Below, piece after piece: positions 16,162-27,371 of a stretch of DNA of 64,000 nucleotides. The stretch covers positions 124,001 through 188,000 of the forward strand of contig NZ_STFX01000028.1 in assembly GCF_005222915.1 (NCBI RefSeq), read 5' to 3'. The DNA is from Rhizobium sp. FKL33. Lineage in GTDB: Bacteria; Pseudomonadota; Alphaproteobacteria; Rhizobiales; Rhizobiaceae. The notes under the pieces are model-generated. The model was given only the letters and a program-made list of their open reading frames with translations. It did not search any database and was not told where the DNA came from. How positions within the stretch are numbered: position 1 is the stretch's first letter; each line of letters opens with the position of its first letter. A program made the translations under genes and the position numbers.

Positions 16162-19100
16162 ATGGCCAAGGGAGTTCTCGTCAATTCAGCCCTGAACGCT
16201 GCAGCCGGCATGCTGCTCCTGGTGACCGGCTTTGCCTGCTCGATCATCGCTGCCCGCCTGCTCGGCCCCGAAGCCAATGGGGTGATCGCCTTTTCGCTGT
16301 GGTTCGCCACCACCGGCGCTCTCGTCGCCGAACTCGGCACGGGCGTCCTCCTGATGCGCATGCTGCCTAAGCTCCGGCTGGAGGGTTATGACGAAAAGCG
16401 GCGGCGCGGTTTTGCCGCGCTTTTGCTCACGCCGACGCTGATCTCGACCGCCGTATTGGCTGTACTCTACGCTCTGATATTTCTCGGGTCGGAGGAGTTG
16501 CACTGGATCGATACGGGCCCTGAAGTCGCCCTTCTGACCGGCGGCTTGTTCATCGTTCAGTCGATCGGCGCATTCACCAAGAATTATCTGATCGGAGAGC
16601 AGAGGCTCGACGCTTTCTTCAAGCTGACTGTCGCTGCGTCCGTGGTTCAATTGACCACCGTAGGCGCGGGCGCGGTCTTCTACGGCGTGGAGGGCGCGCT
16701 TCTGGGCTATGCGGCCGGACAGACGGTGATGTTTCTCTACACGCTCACGCTGATGTTCGAGCGCAGGGACTTTTGCGACACGCCGGCGAAATTCCTGGTG
16801 TCGTCGTCGCTTGCCTTGTCGGCAGGCTATGTCATCGACTCGGTTTTCCTCAATCGCATCGAAATCCTGTTCCTGCAACAGTTCTGGGATGTGAGGATGG
16901 TCGGCTTCTATGCCGTCAGTCTGTCGCTCGCCAATCTGGCGTTGCAACTGCCCGTGCAGCTAACCGGCAGCCTGTTGCCGTATTACGCAGCGCAACGTCA
17001 AACAAGCAACGGCGGACAAATGAGCGCCGATGTCTTTACGTCGGTCATCCGGGCGCTCTTCTATCTCACCCTCCCAATGAGTTTTGGACTTGCCGGGATC
17101 GCCACGCCGCTTGTAAGTTCGGTATTCGGCGAAGACTTCGCTCCCGCCGGGCCAATGGTGGCGTTGATTGCGCTTTCCGCGCCGGCCTATGTGCTCATGC
17201 AGATCCTGACGCAATATCTCTTCTCGCTCGATATGATGAAGAGCCGTTTGTTCGCGGGACTGATCGGCAGCGCTGTGATCCTCATCGGTTGTTTCATTGC
17301 GGTGCCCCATTTCGGCGGAGAAGGCGCAGCCGGCGCGCGCCTGCTGGCCTTTACTCTGATGTGCATGGCGATGATCCGCATGACGGGCTTCGGCAGGAAC
17401 CTGCATAGCCTGTACGGCGTGCTTGCCAAGGTGACCATGGCCTCGGCGCTGGTGGGAGGTGCGGCATTCGCCGTATCCGATTTCGTGCCGGGCCTTGCTG
17501 GCCTTGCGCTCGCCATTGCCATTGGCGTTGTCGTCTATCCTGCTGCTCTCCGCTGGACGCAGGCTATTCCGCCCGAGGACGGCGCGATGTTGAGAGCGCT
17601 TTCTGGTCGTGCGCCTGGCAAGACCGGCCAGATGGTTGGAAAAATCGTGCGGTGGGTTGCGCCGCGCACTGTGGACGAATCCTCGCGCTCGCCAAACCTT
17701 GATGCGGATGCGCCAGGCGCTGGTCAGAAGGCAGGATATCCCGTGACCTTCGATGGAACAGCAGGGCTTTACATGGCTGAAGGCAACGGCGTGGTTCGAC
17801 GAGACGCTGCGGTTCTTCTCTTGCCGCCCTGGGGATTTGAGGAGCTGTGCAGTCGAAAATTCTACCGCATCCTCGCCGAAGAACTCTCGGACGCCGGCCT
17901 TCCAAGCCTTCGCTTCGATTATCCGGGCACGGGCGACTCAAGCGATCTCGACGACAATGCCGGCATGGAAGCTTGGGAAGCCTCGGTTATAAAAGCGGCG
18001 GCAAAGCTGCGGGCGTTGACTGGTCTCGACCGTATCATCCTGATCGGCCAGGGGCCGGGCGCAGCGCTCGCCCAGCATCTGGCCGGGCGGCTCGGCGAGA
18101 TCGGCGGGATCGTGATGCTCGCGCCGATGCTGAGCGGGCGTCTCTATTTGCGTGAGGTCGCACTCATGTCGACGGCAGTCGATCAGTCGCTCGGTCTCAG
18201 GGAAGATCAGAGAGACAAGACGACGGTCAACATTGCCGGGTTCCGGCTGTCCGAGAGCATCGCGTCCGCCTTGAAGTCGATGAATCTCGGGGTTGCCGCG
18301 CAGGCTGCAGCGCCGCATTACCTGCTTCTCTCCAAGCCCTCCTCCGGTGCGGAAGCGCAAATGGGAGACGTTTTGCGCCAGCAGGGCGCGTCGGTCGATG
18401 TCGAGGCATTCACCGGTTACGAGGGGCTGGTCGCCAATCCGACAATTCAGGTTATGCCGCTTCAGACGGTGGCCCGGATCGTGGACTGGGCGCTCGAAAA
18501 GACTGGGCCGTCTACTCAGCGCAGCGAACTTCCGACGGCGAATGAACGAATCGAGACGCAGGATTACATCGAGACGGGCGTGCGCTTCGGCGACGGCGGT
18601 CGGCTGCATGGAATCGTCTGCACCCCCACAAGCAGCGCCTCAGGACTTCGCGTGCTGATCCTCACCACCGCTTACGACCGCGCCGCTGGCTGGGGGAGAA
18701 GCGGAACGGAACTGGCGCGCCACCTGGCAAAGACCGGCGTGGCCTCACTCCGCTTCGACGCCGCCAATGTCGGCGACAGCCCGCCCATCGCCGGCACAGG
18801 GGCCCAAGTCCTCTATTCCCCAGATCAGATATCTGATGCGCAAAGCGCGATCGACCTCCTCGAAGCCCACCTTGGGCGGGGACCGCTCATTCTCTTCGGC
18901 CGCTGTAGCGGCGCCTATGTGGCCCTGAGGACCGCCGCCGCCGATCCGCGCGTCAACGCTTTCATGGCGATCAATCCCTACATCTTTTACTGGGACACGA
19001 CCAAGCCGGTGGATGGCGCATTGACCTTCATGCCGCGCAGCCTCGATGATTACGGGCAACGCCTGGCGCAATTGGGAACATTCAAACGGCTGCTCAAGGG

Positions 19101-19467
19101 AGAGGTAGACGTGCCGGCGGCGGCGCGGAACATTTCACTGGCGCTCTATCGCCGTCTGATGGCTAAAATGAAACCGGTGCTGCGCTTCATAGACTCCGCC
19201 GGTCCTGTGCACCATGAAACCGTAGAGATGTTCCGGACCTACGCGCTGCGCGAGACCGACGTGCGGCTCGCCTATAGCGAAGGGGATGTGGGTTTGGATG
19301 CTTTGCGCGACCATTTCGGCGACACCGGCGAGAAGCTCTCGGGCTTTGCAAATGTGAAACTGGTGATGATCCCGGATGCAGATCACAATCTCACGCCTCC
19401 GGCCGCAAAGGATCAGGCCATGGCGGAAATGATGGAACTGGTCCGGCTTCACACAACGCAGAAATGA
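16162..19467 (+). CDS. Wzx-type flippase fused to two alpha/beta-hydrolase domains
   Basis: This 1101-residue protein has three parts. Residues 1-470 form a polysaccharide flippase of the Wzx/MATE superfamily with 12-14 hydrophobic segments (starting LNAAAGMLLLVTGFACSII). A linker leads to a first alpha/beta hydrolase at about 525-775, in which the nucleophile elbow is GQGPG at 629-633, with Gly where Ser is expected. A second hydrolase at about 800-1101 has elbow GRCSG at 913-917, with Cys at the nucleophile position, and His1075 in PDADHNLTPP. The frame is continuous and clean. The first hydrolase looks inactive; the second might be a Cys acyltransferase or esterase acting on the exported glycan. 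Confidence 0.85.
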   Translation: MAKGVLVNSALNAAAGMLLLVTGFACSIIAARLLGPEANGVIAFSLWFATTGALVAELGTGVLLMRMLPKLRLEGYDEKRRRGFAALLLTPTLISTAVLAVLYALIFLGSEELHWIDTGPEVALLTGGLFIVQSIGAFTKNYLIGEQRLDAFFKLTVAASVVQLTTVGAGAVFYGVEGALLGYAAGQTVMFLYTLTLMFERRDFCDTPAKFLVSSSLALSAGYVIDSVFLNRIEILFLQQFWDVRMVGFYAVSLSLANLALQLPVQLTGSLLPYYAAQRQTSNGGQMSADVFTSVIRALFYLTLPMSFGLAGIATPLVSSVFGEDFAPAGPMVALIALSAPAYVLMQILTQYLFSLDMMKSRLFAGLIGSAVILIGCFIAVPHFGGEGAAGARLLAFTLMCMAMIRMTGFGRNLHSLYGVLAKVTMASALVGGAAFAVSDFVPGLAGLALAIAIGVVVYPAALRWTQAIPPEDGAMLRALSGRAPGKTGQMVGKIVRWVAPRTVDESSRSPNLDADAPGAGQKAGYPVTFDGTAGLYMAEGNGVVRRDAAVLLLPPWGFEELCSRKFYRILAEELSDAGLPSLRFDYPGTGDSSDLDDNAGMEAWEASVIKAAAKLRALTGLDRIILIGQGPGAALAQHLAGRLGEIGGIVMLAPMLSGRLYLREVALMSTAVDQSLGLREDQRDKTTVNIAGFRLSESIASALKSMNLGVAAQAAAPHYLLLSKPSSGAEAQMGDVLRQQGASVDVEAFTGYEGLVANPTIQVMPLQTVARIVDWALEKTGPSTQRSELPTANERIETQDYIETGVRFGDGGRLHGIVCTPTSSASGLRVLILTTAYDRAAGWGRSGTELARHLAKTGVASLRFDAANVGDSPPIAGTGAQVLYSPDQISDAQSAIDLLEAHLGRGPLILFGRCSGAYVALRTAAADPRVNAFMAINPYIFYWDTTKPVDGALTFMPRSLDDYGQRLAQLGTFKRLLKGEVDVPAAARNISLALYRRLMAKMKPVLRFIDSAGPVHHETVEMFRTYALRETDVRLAYSEGDVGLDALRDHFGDTGEKLSGFANVKLVMIPDADHNLTPPAAKDQAMAEMMELVRLHTTQK

Positions 19468-19470
19468 GAA

Positions 19471-19496
19471 ACGGCGGGCTCATTGCGGCCCGCCGT
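19471..19496 (-). terminator. Hairpin between convergent fusion gene and dnaJ
   Basis: A perfect 9-bp GC-rich stem (19471-19479 with 19488-19496) with an 8-base loop starts 4 bases after the flippase-fusion stop and 31 bases beyond the dnaJ stop. The minus-strand continuation is T-rich (TTTCTCATTT), so it suits dnaJ best. The plus-strand side lacks a T run. Confidence 0.65.
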
Positions 19497-19526
19497 CATT
19501 CATTCAGCTTAACGTCGATCCCGACA

Positions 19527-20672
19527 TCAGTCGCTCAGCGTATCGAAGAAGTCCTTCATCTTGGCGAAGAAGCCGGTCGATTCCGGATTGTTCTCCTTCG
19601 ACGAGATCTTCTGGAATTCTTCCAGCAGCTCCCGCTGGCGCTTGGTCAGCTTCTGTGGCGTTTCCACCACGATCTGCACATAGAGATCGCCGGTCTGGTG
19701 CGAGCGCAGCACCGGCATGCCCTTGCCCTTCAGGCGGAACTGCTTGCCGGTCGGCGTGCCCTCGGGAACGGTGACGCGCGACTTGGTGCCGTCGAGCGTC
19801 GAGATCTCGAACTTTCCGCCGAGCGCCGCCGTCGCCATGGGAATGGTGACCATACAATAGAGGTCGGCGCCGTCGCGCTTGTAGAAGGAATGTGGCTTGA
19901 CCGACATGAAGATGTAGAGGTCGCCAGCGGGTCCGCCGCGCAGGCCGGCCTCACCCTCGCCCTGCAGGCGAATGCGGGTGCCATCCTCGATGCCGGCCGG
20001 GATGTTGACCTGCAGCGACCGCTCTTCGGTGACGCGGCCCTGGCCGTGGCACTTGGTGCAGGGATCGCTGATGGTCTGGCCGCGGCCGTGGCAGGTCGGG
20101 CAGGTCCGTTCGATCGAGAAGAAGCCCTGGGTCGCGCGCACGCGGCCGGAGCCGTGACAGGTGCCGCAGGTCGTCGGCTTGGTGCCGGGCTTGGCGCCCG
20201 AGCCGGTGCAGACGTCGCAGGTGATCGAGGTCGGAACGCGGATCTGCGCCACCTTGCCCGCGAAGGCTTCCTCCAGCGAGATTTCCATGTTGTAGCGCAG
20301 GTCGTCGCCGCGCTCGCGGCCCTGAGAGCCGCCCGCGCCACGGCGGCGACCGCCGCCCATCATCTCGCCGAAGATGTCTTCGAAGATATCGGAGAAGCCG
20401 CCTGCGCCCGCGCCGAAGCCTGCGCCAGCACCCGCGCCGCCGCCCTGCTCGAAGGCGGCGTGGCCGAAACGGTCATAGGCAGACCGCTTTTGCGGATCCT
20501 TGAGCGTCTCATAGGCCTCGTTGATTTCCTTGAATTTCTTTTCGGCGGCCGCATCGCCCGGATTTTTGTCGGGATGCCACTTCATCGCGAGCTTGCGGAA
20601 GGCGCTTTTCAGCTCCTTCTCATCCGCCGTCTTGCTCACGCCGAGCGTCTCGTAAAAATCAGCTTTTGCCAT
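19527..20672 (-). CDS. dnaJ: Chaperone protein DnaJ
   Basis: This 381-residue class A Hsp40 delivers unfolded clients to DnaK and stimulates its ATPase. The J domain has the HPD triad ([10 protein letters not shown]). A glycine-rich linker follows ([13 protein letters not shown]), then four CxxCxGxG zinc repeats starting at CDVCTGSG, then the client-binding beta domains. Length is normal. It lies 130 bases downstream of dnaK on the same strand, separated by a strong hairpin. Confidence 0.97.
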   Translation of the reverse strand: MAKADFYETLGVSKTADEKELKSAFRKLAMKWHPDKNPGDAAAEKKFKEINEAYETLKDPQKRSAYDRFGHAAFEQGGGAGAGAGFGAGAGGFSDIFEDIFGEMMGGGRRRGAGGSQGRERGDDLRYNMEISLEEAFAGKVAQIRVPTSITCDVCTGSGAKPGTKPTTCGTCHGSGRVRATQGFFSIERTCPTCHGRGQTISDPCTKCHGQGRVTEERSLQVNIPAGIEDGTRIRLQGEGEAGLRGGPAGDLYIFMSVKPHSFYKRDGADLYCMVTIPMATAALGGKFEISTLDGTKSRVTVPEGTPTGKQFRLKGKGMPVLRSHQTGDLYVQIVVETPQKLTKRQRELLEEFQKISSKENNPESTGFFAKMKDFFDTLSD

Positions 20673-20765
20673 GTTTGAAAACCATGCGCGTTAGCCGCGC
20701 ATCACCACGTGGATTGAGGAACCGCCTCCGACCGGACCGAATCCGGCGGGAAGCGGATTTGAAGA

Positions 20766-20790
20766 GGCCTGCAAGCGAGGCTTGCAGGCC
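20766..20790 (-). terminator. Intergenic hairpin between dnaK and dnaJ
   Basis: A perfect 10-bp stem (20766-20775 with 20781-20790) with a 5-base loop lies 13 bases after the dnaK stop. The following bases on the minus strand are only mildly T-rich (TCTTCAAAT). It may be a partial terminator or an RNA stabiliser that lets dnaJ be expressed below dnaK. Confidence 0.55.
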
Positions 20791-20802
20791 GGCATTTCAG
20801 AT

Positions 20803-22707
<1,905 letters not shown>

Positions 22708-22826
22708 TTTCACTTCTCTCCTTGTAGCAGGCTGCAGGGACCCTTCAGGCGGCGTTCCCTCGCAACCCCCGTTTGGATGGGTACACTTGCGAATTTTTCG
22801 GAGCCGGGGCTCCTTGTATGCGGGGT

Positions 22827-22855
22827 ATATAAGGAGGCATTTTTGCCTGTGCAAG
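22827..22855 (-). promoter_or_regulatory. Sigma-32 (RpoH) heat-shock promoter of dnaK
   Basis: Read on the minus strand, CTTG (22855-22852) is followed by 18 bases and CTTATAT (22833-22827), then ACCCCG. This fits the alphaproteobacterial heat-shock consensus CTTG-N17/18-CYTATNTNNG closely. It would start transcription about 110 bases before the dnaK ATG. Confidence 0.75.
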
Positions 22856-22916
22856 GCGTCCACGCAGGCTCGCCAAACCAATTTTCCCGCAAGGAAGCCA
22901 GAAAATCACGGCGATT

Positions 22917-22943
22917 GCGCAAGCTCGTCCCATGAGCTTGCGC
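22917..22943 (-). terminator. Hairpin downstream of the penicillin-binding protein gene
   Basis: A perfect 10-bp stem (22917-22926 with 22934-22943) with a 7-base loop lies between the penicillin-binding protein stop and the dnaK promoter. No T run follows on either strand, so its role as a terminator is uncertain. Confidence 0.45.
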
Positions 22944-22978
22944 GGAGCTTTAGGCAAGCACGCGTAAGCGGCCTCGAG

Positions 22979-25234
22979 TTACTGTTGCATGATCACGTCG
23001 AGCAGGGTCGAATTGGCGCGACGCGGCGGTTGGCCGCCCGAATTTTCGCCGACATCCATAGGCGGCGTCAGGCCGGGGTCGTTGCTTGGGCGATCCTGCC
23101 GGATCACCTGTTCGATGTCCTGGGTGGGCAGGCCCTGGGGATCACCCTGCTGCGGACGGTTCGGCTGCTCCTGCTCACTATCGGCTCCGCCCAGAGCATG
23201 ACTGATCATGTCGAACAGGCTGTCTCGCCGCTGCTCGTCGCTGCCGGTCGAGGCGATGAGATCGGATTGGCCGGCCCCGATGCCCGGCAGCGGTTCGGGC
23301 TTGAGGCCCTGATGCGCAGCCGTCATGAACTGGCTCCAGACTTCGGCCGGCAGGCCGCCGCCGGTGACCTTCTTCATCGAGGCGCCGTCGTCATTGCCGA
23401 ACCAGACACCGGTGGCGAGGTTGGTCGTGTAGCCGACAAAGAGCGCGTCGCGGAACGATTGCGTCGTGCCCGTCTTGCCCGCCGCCTGCCAGCCCGCGAG
23501 CTTGGCTTTCTTGCCGGTGCCCTTGGTGATGACGCCCGCCATCATCATGTTCATCTCGGCGGCGATCTGCGGCGACAGAACCTTCGGCGGCGTCTCATAC
23601 TTGTTTTCGTAGAGAACTTTGCCCGACGCGGTGGTGATGCGGCGAATGAGATGCGGCGTCGCCTTGTATCCGCCATTCATGAAGGGCGCATAAGAAGCGG
23701 TCAGTTCGACGAGCGAGACTTCCGAGGTGCCGAGCGCGATCGAGGCATTGTCCTGAATGTCGGATTCGATGCCCATGCGATGGGCGAATTTCACGACGTT
23801 GTTCGGCCCCGCCATCATGACCAATTGCGCGGCGATGGTGTTGAGCGAGTTTGCGAGCGCGGTGGAAAGCGTCACGGGACCACGATATTTGTTGTCGTAG
23901 TTCTCAGGCGTCCATTTGCCGATGCGAACCGGCGCGTCGTTGAGGACGGAGGCAGGCGTCAGGCCCTTTTCCAGCGCCGCCGCGTAGACGAAGGGCTTGA
24001 AGGCGGAACCCGGCTGACGCTTGGCCTTGAAGGCGCGGTTGAACTGGCTCCTGGCGTAGTCGCGGCCGCCGACCACTGCGCGAATGGCGCCGGCGCCGTC
24101 TATCGACACCAACGCGCCCTGGGAGACGCCCAGCCGCTTACCGTCTTTGTTCAGGGCCGCCTGCACCGCTTTTTCCGCGGCGCGCTCCAGCGTGCGATCG
24201 AGCGTGGTGTCGACAATGACGTCTTCCTTGACCTCGCCGATCAGGCCCGGCAACTCGTCCATCACCATGTCGGCGGCGTAATGCTCGGCGCCGGACCAGT
24301 AGCTCTTGGCCTTCGGCGGCTGCTGGCTCGTGGCCATCTTCATGTCTTCGGCGCTGATATAGCCCTGCTCTTCCATCGCCGCGAGCACCAGCTTGGCGCG
24401 GTCCATGGCGCCCTTGGGATTCTTGGCGGGGGAAAGCGCGGACGGCGCCTTCAGCAAAGCGGCGAGAATGGCCGCCTCGGTCAGGTTCACATCTCGAGCA
24501 GACTTGTTGAAGTAGCGGCGTGAGGCCGCCTCGACGCCATAGGAGTTCGACCCGAAGAACACGCGATTGAGATACATCGCGAGGATCTGGTCCTTGGAAT
24601 ATTTGCTCTCGAGCCAGAAGGCGAGCAGCACTTCCTGAACTTTGCGCTCCAAGGTGCGATCGGGCGTCAGGAACATGTTCTTGGCGAGCTGCTGGGTGAT
24701 GGTCGAGCCGCCCTGCACCATGCGTCCCGCCATCACATTGCGCGCCATGGCGCGGGCGAAGCCGATGGGATCGAAACCCAGATGCGAATAGAAGCGCCTG
24801 TCCTCGATGGCGATCACCGCCTCGGGAATATAGGGCGACATGGCTTCGAGCGGGATCGCCTCGCCGCCGGTCGAACCGCGATTGGCGAGAAGTTCGCCAT
24901 TGACGTCGACGATCTTGATATTGGGCGGCCGGTCAGGCATCGCCCAGCTTTCGGCGCTCGGCATGCGGGAGCCGTAATACATCAAGACGCCGCCCGCGGC
25001 GATGCCGCCCCAGAGGCAGAGCACCAGCGACCAGTAGATCGCCCGACGGATCAGGCCGAAAAAGCCGCCGCCGGACGAGCGGGACCGACCGCGCACGGTC
25101 TTGGTGCGCTTCTTGATCGGCGCACGGCCGCTCCGCTCCCTGGGATCGGCGCGCAAATCGTCATCGCGACGGGCGCGTGAGCCGCCCTCGAAGGAAGGTT
25201 CGATTCGTGTGCCGTTTCTGGATTTTCCCGCCAT
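22979..25234 (-). CDS. Class A penicillin-binding protein (PBP1A family)
   Basis: This 751-residue bifunctional peptidoglycan synthase is anchored in the inner membrane. A basic cytoplasmic tail of about 60 residues precedes one membrane helix (YWSLVLCLWGGIAAGGVLMY). The GT51 glycosyltransferase domain has AIEDRRFYSHLGFD and QGGSTITQQLAKN. The transpeptidase has PGSAFKPF with the acyl-acceptor Ser, SLN, and KTGTTQ. A disordered Pro/Gln-rich tail of about 90 residues ends it, as in rhizobial relatives. It stands alone between dnaK and the M20 peptidase. Confidence 0.93.
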   Translation of the reverse strand: MAGKSRNGTRIEPSFEGGSRARRDDDLRADPRERSGRAPIKKRTKTVRGRSRSSGGGFFGLIRRAIYWSLVLCLWGGIAAGGVLMYYGSRMPSAESWAMPDRPPNIKIVDVNGELLANRGSTGGEAIPLEAMSPYIPEAVIAIEDRRFYSHLGFDPIGFARAMARNVMAGRMVQGGSTITQQLAKNMFLTPDRTLERKVQEVLLAFWLESKYSKDQILAMYLNRVFFGSNSYGVEAASRRYFNKSARDVNLTEAAILAALLKAPSALSPAKNPKGAMDRAKLVLAAMEEQGYISAEDMKMATSQQPPKAKSYWSGAEHYAADMVMDELPGLIGEVKEDVIVDTTLDRTLERAAEKAVQAALNKDGKRLGVSQGALVSIDGAGAIRAVVGGRDYARSQFNRAFKAKRQPGSAFKPFVYAAALEKGLTPASVLNDAPVRIGKWTPENYDNKYRGPVTLSTALANSLNTIAAQLVMMAGPNNVVKFAHRMGIESDIQDNASIALGTSEVSLVELTASYAPFMNGGYKATPHLIRRITTASGKVLYENKYETPPKVLSPQIAAEMNMMMAGVITKGTGKKAKLAGWQAAGKTGTTQSFRDALFVGYTTNLATGVWFGNDDGASMKKVTGGGLPAEVWSQFMTAAHQGLKPEPLPGIGAGQSDLIASTGSDEQRRDSLFDMISHALGGADSEQEQPNRPQQGDPQGLPTQDIEQVIRQDRPSNDPGLTPPMDVGENSGGQPPRRANSTLLDVIMQQ

Positions 25235-25297
25235 CAGATCCGATGTTTCGCTTGCCCGTCTCGTTGTCGACGGCCTGAACTTTAAATGTGGCGATTT

Positions 25298-25325
25298 AAC
25301 GGGTCGTTAACTCTCGCGACCCGTT
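25298..25325 (-). terminator. Hairpin between M20 peptidase and penicillin-binding protein genes
   Basis: A perfect 9-bp stem (25298-25306 with 25317-25325) encloses a 10-base loop. It lies 81 bases beyond the peptidase stop on the minus strand and upstream of the penicillin-binding protein start. No long T run follows, so termination is only plausible. Confidence 0.4.
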
Positions 25326-25405
25326 GAGCGCCTCAACGCCAAATGAACGCCGTCGTCCATGATTTATCTTCATGGCAACGGCGTTTCGAAAGAATGCAAA
25401 ATCCG

Positions 25406-26791
25406 TCAGCCGCCGATCGCCGCCAGAATGCGGATCCAGGAACGAATGCCCTTATGGAAGGAACGCAGCTCGTATTTTTCATTCGGCGAATGGATGCGGT
25501 CGTCCGACAGGCCGAAACCGGCCAAGAGCGATTCTATGCCGAGCATGCGCTGGAAATCGCCGACAATGGGGATGGAGCCGCCCATGCCGATCATCACCGC
25601 GGGCTTTTCCCATTCCGCCGTCAACGCCTCGCGCGCCTTGTTGAGCATCGGCGAATCATAGGGCAACTGGATGGCGGGCGAGCCGCCATGCGGATGGAAT
25701 TCGACCGAGCAATCGGCAGGGATCTTCGACTGCACATAGGCGCGGAAGCTCTCGCGGATCTTGTCCGGATCCTGCTTGCCAACCAGACGGAACGAAACTT
25801 TCGCAGAGGCCTGGGCGGCGATGACCGTCTTGAAGCCTTCGCCGGTATAGCCGCCGGTAATGCCGTTGACCTCCGCCGTCGGCCGCGCCCAGGTCAGCTC
25901 CATGACGCTGCGGCCCTTTTCGCCCGAGGGGATGGAGAGGCCGATTTCGCCGAGGAACTTGTCGGAGGTCATGCCGAGGGTTTCCCACATGGCCTTGACG
26001 TGATCGGGCGTCTCCTCGACGCCTTCATAGAAGCCCGGCAGGGTGACTTTGCCGGTTTCGTCATGCAGGCCGGCGAGGATGTCGGCGAGGATATGGATCG
26101 GATTGGCGGCCGCGCCGCCGAAATAGCCCGAATGCAGATCGCGATCGGCCGCCTTGACCAGAACCTCTTCGCCGACAAGGCCGCGCAGGCCGGCCGAAAT
26201 GGCCGGGGTCTCGCTGTCCCACATATTGGTATCGCAGACGAGGGCGAAATCCGCCTTGAGCTCAGCGGCGTTGGCTTCGAGGAACGGCTTGAGCGACGGC
26301 GAGCCTGACTCTTCCTCGCCTTCGAACAGGATCGTCACTTTGACCGGCAGCGCGCCATGCGATTCCTTGTAAGCCCGGCATGCTTCAACGAAAGTCAGGA
26401 GCTGGCCCTTGTCGTCGGATGTGCCGCGACCGGAAATCACCTTGCGGCCGTTGAGCTCGCGAATCTGGGGCTGAAACGGGTCTGTCTCCCAGAGATTGAC
26501 GGGATCAACCGGCTGGACGTCGTAGTGACCATAGAAAAGCACATGCGGCGCATCCTCACGCGCGCCGGCGTGATGGGCCACGACCATGGGATGGCCGGGC
26601 GTTGCGCGAACCGAGGCTTCGAAACCGAGGGCCTTGAGATCATCGACCAGCCACTGGGCGGCGGCGGCGCACTCTTCCTTATAGGCCGGATCGGTGGAGA
26701 TCGACTTGATGCGGCACAGAGCGAACATCTTCTCGAGGCTGGAATCGAGATTAGCGTCGGCTTTGGACAGGACGGTGTCGATCATGCTCAT
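25406..26791 (-). CDS. M20 family dipeptidase (metallopeptidase)
   Basis: This 461-residue zinc peptidase of the M20 family hydrolyses dipeptides or similar amides in the cytoplasm. Metal and catalytic motifs are present: YGHYDVQP, GRGTSDDKGQ, the catalytic EGEEESGS and CDTNMWD. A dimerisation domain occupies the middle, around DLHSGYFGGAAANP. The length fits the carnosinase-like dipeptidase group. ATG 26791 and ATG 26785 are both possible starts. It has no obvious operon partner. Confidence 0.9.
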   Translation of the reverse strand: MSMIDTVLSKADANLDSSLEKMFALCRIKSISTDPAYKEECAAAAQWLVDDLKALGFEASVRATPGHPMVVAHHAGAREDAPHVLFYGHYDVQPVDPVNLWETDPFQPQIRELNGRKVISGRGTSDDKGQLLTFVEACRAYKESHGALPVKVTILFEGEEESGSPSLKPFLEANAAELKADFALVCDTNMWDSETPAISAGLRGLVGEEVLVKAADRDLHSGYFGGAAANPIHILADILAGLHDETGKVTLPGFYEGVEETPDHVKAMWETLGMTSDKFLGEIGLSIPSGEKGRSVMELTWARPTAEVNGITGGYTGEGFKTVIAAQASAKVSFRLVGKQDPDKIRESFRAYVQSKIPADCSVEFHPHGGSPAIQLPYDSPMLNKAREALTAEWEKPAVMIGMGGSIPIVGDFQRMLGIESLLAGFGLSDDRIHSPNEKYELRSFHKGIRSWIRILAAIGG

Positions 26792-26969
26792 GGCGGTCCT
26801 CGCTGGTCGGAAACTGATTTGCCCTGTTTAGCCGATCCGTTCGGCATTTTCGCCCTTGGCTCCGGAAATTTTCGCGAACGGAACCCAAGCCTTCTCAAAT
26901 CGATTGAAATTCCTTTTTGAAGTCCCGGCCAAATCCGATATAGGCTCAGGCTCGGACAGGGAGAGGCCG

Positions 26970-27353
26970 ATGACGGTTCGGAAAACCATTGCGCTCATCG
27001 CGCATGACCAGAAAAAAGACGACATGGCGGACTTCGCCCGGGAGCATCAGGCTGAACTGATGCAGTTCGACATCGTGGCGACCGGGACGACGGGCGGCCG
27101 GATTCTCGATGCATGTCCGACGCTTGCCGTCCAGCGCCTCAAGAGCGGGCCCCTCGGCGGCGACCAGCAGATCGGCGCGCTGATCGCCGAAGGCAAGGTC
27201 GAGATGCTGCTGTTCTTCACGGATCCGCTGACGCCCCTGCCACATGACGTGGACGTCAAAGCCTTGACACGGCTCGCCACCGTCTATGACATACCGATGG
27301 CGCTGAACCGCGCCACGGCAGAGCTTCTGATCACCTGCTTCGACAAGGCATAA
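26970..27353 (+). CDS. mgsA: Methylglyoxal synthase
   Basis: This 127-residue enzyme turns dihydroxyacetone phosphate into methylglyoxal and phosphate, a bypass used when sugar phosphates accumulate. It shows [19 protein letters not shown], the catalytic-Asp segment [11 protein letters not shown] and [18 protein letters not shown]. The ATG at 26970 has GGGAGAGG upstream; the longer frame is not used. It is followed 18 bases later by glk, which links it to control of glucose metabolism. Confidence 0.95.
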   Translation: MTVRKTIALIAHDQKKDDMADFAREHQAELMQFDIVATGTTGGRILDACPTLAVQRLKSGPLGGDQQIGALIAEGKVEMLLFFTDPLTPLPHDVDVKALTRLATVYDIPMALNRATAELLITCFDKA

Positions 27354-27371
27354 ATTCCAGGCGGACATTTC

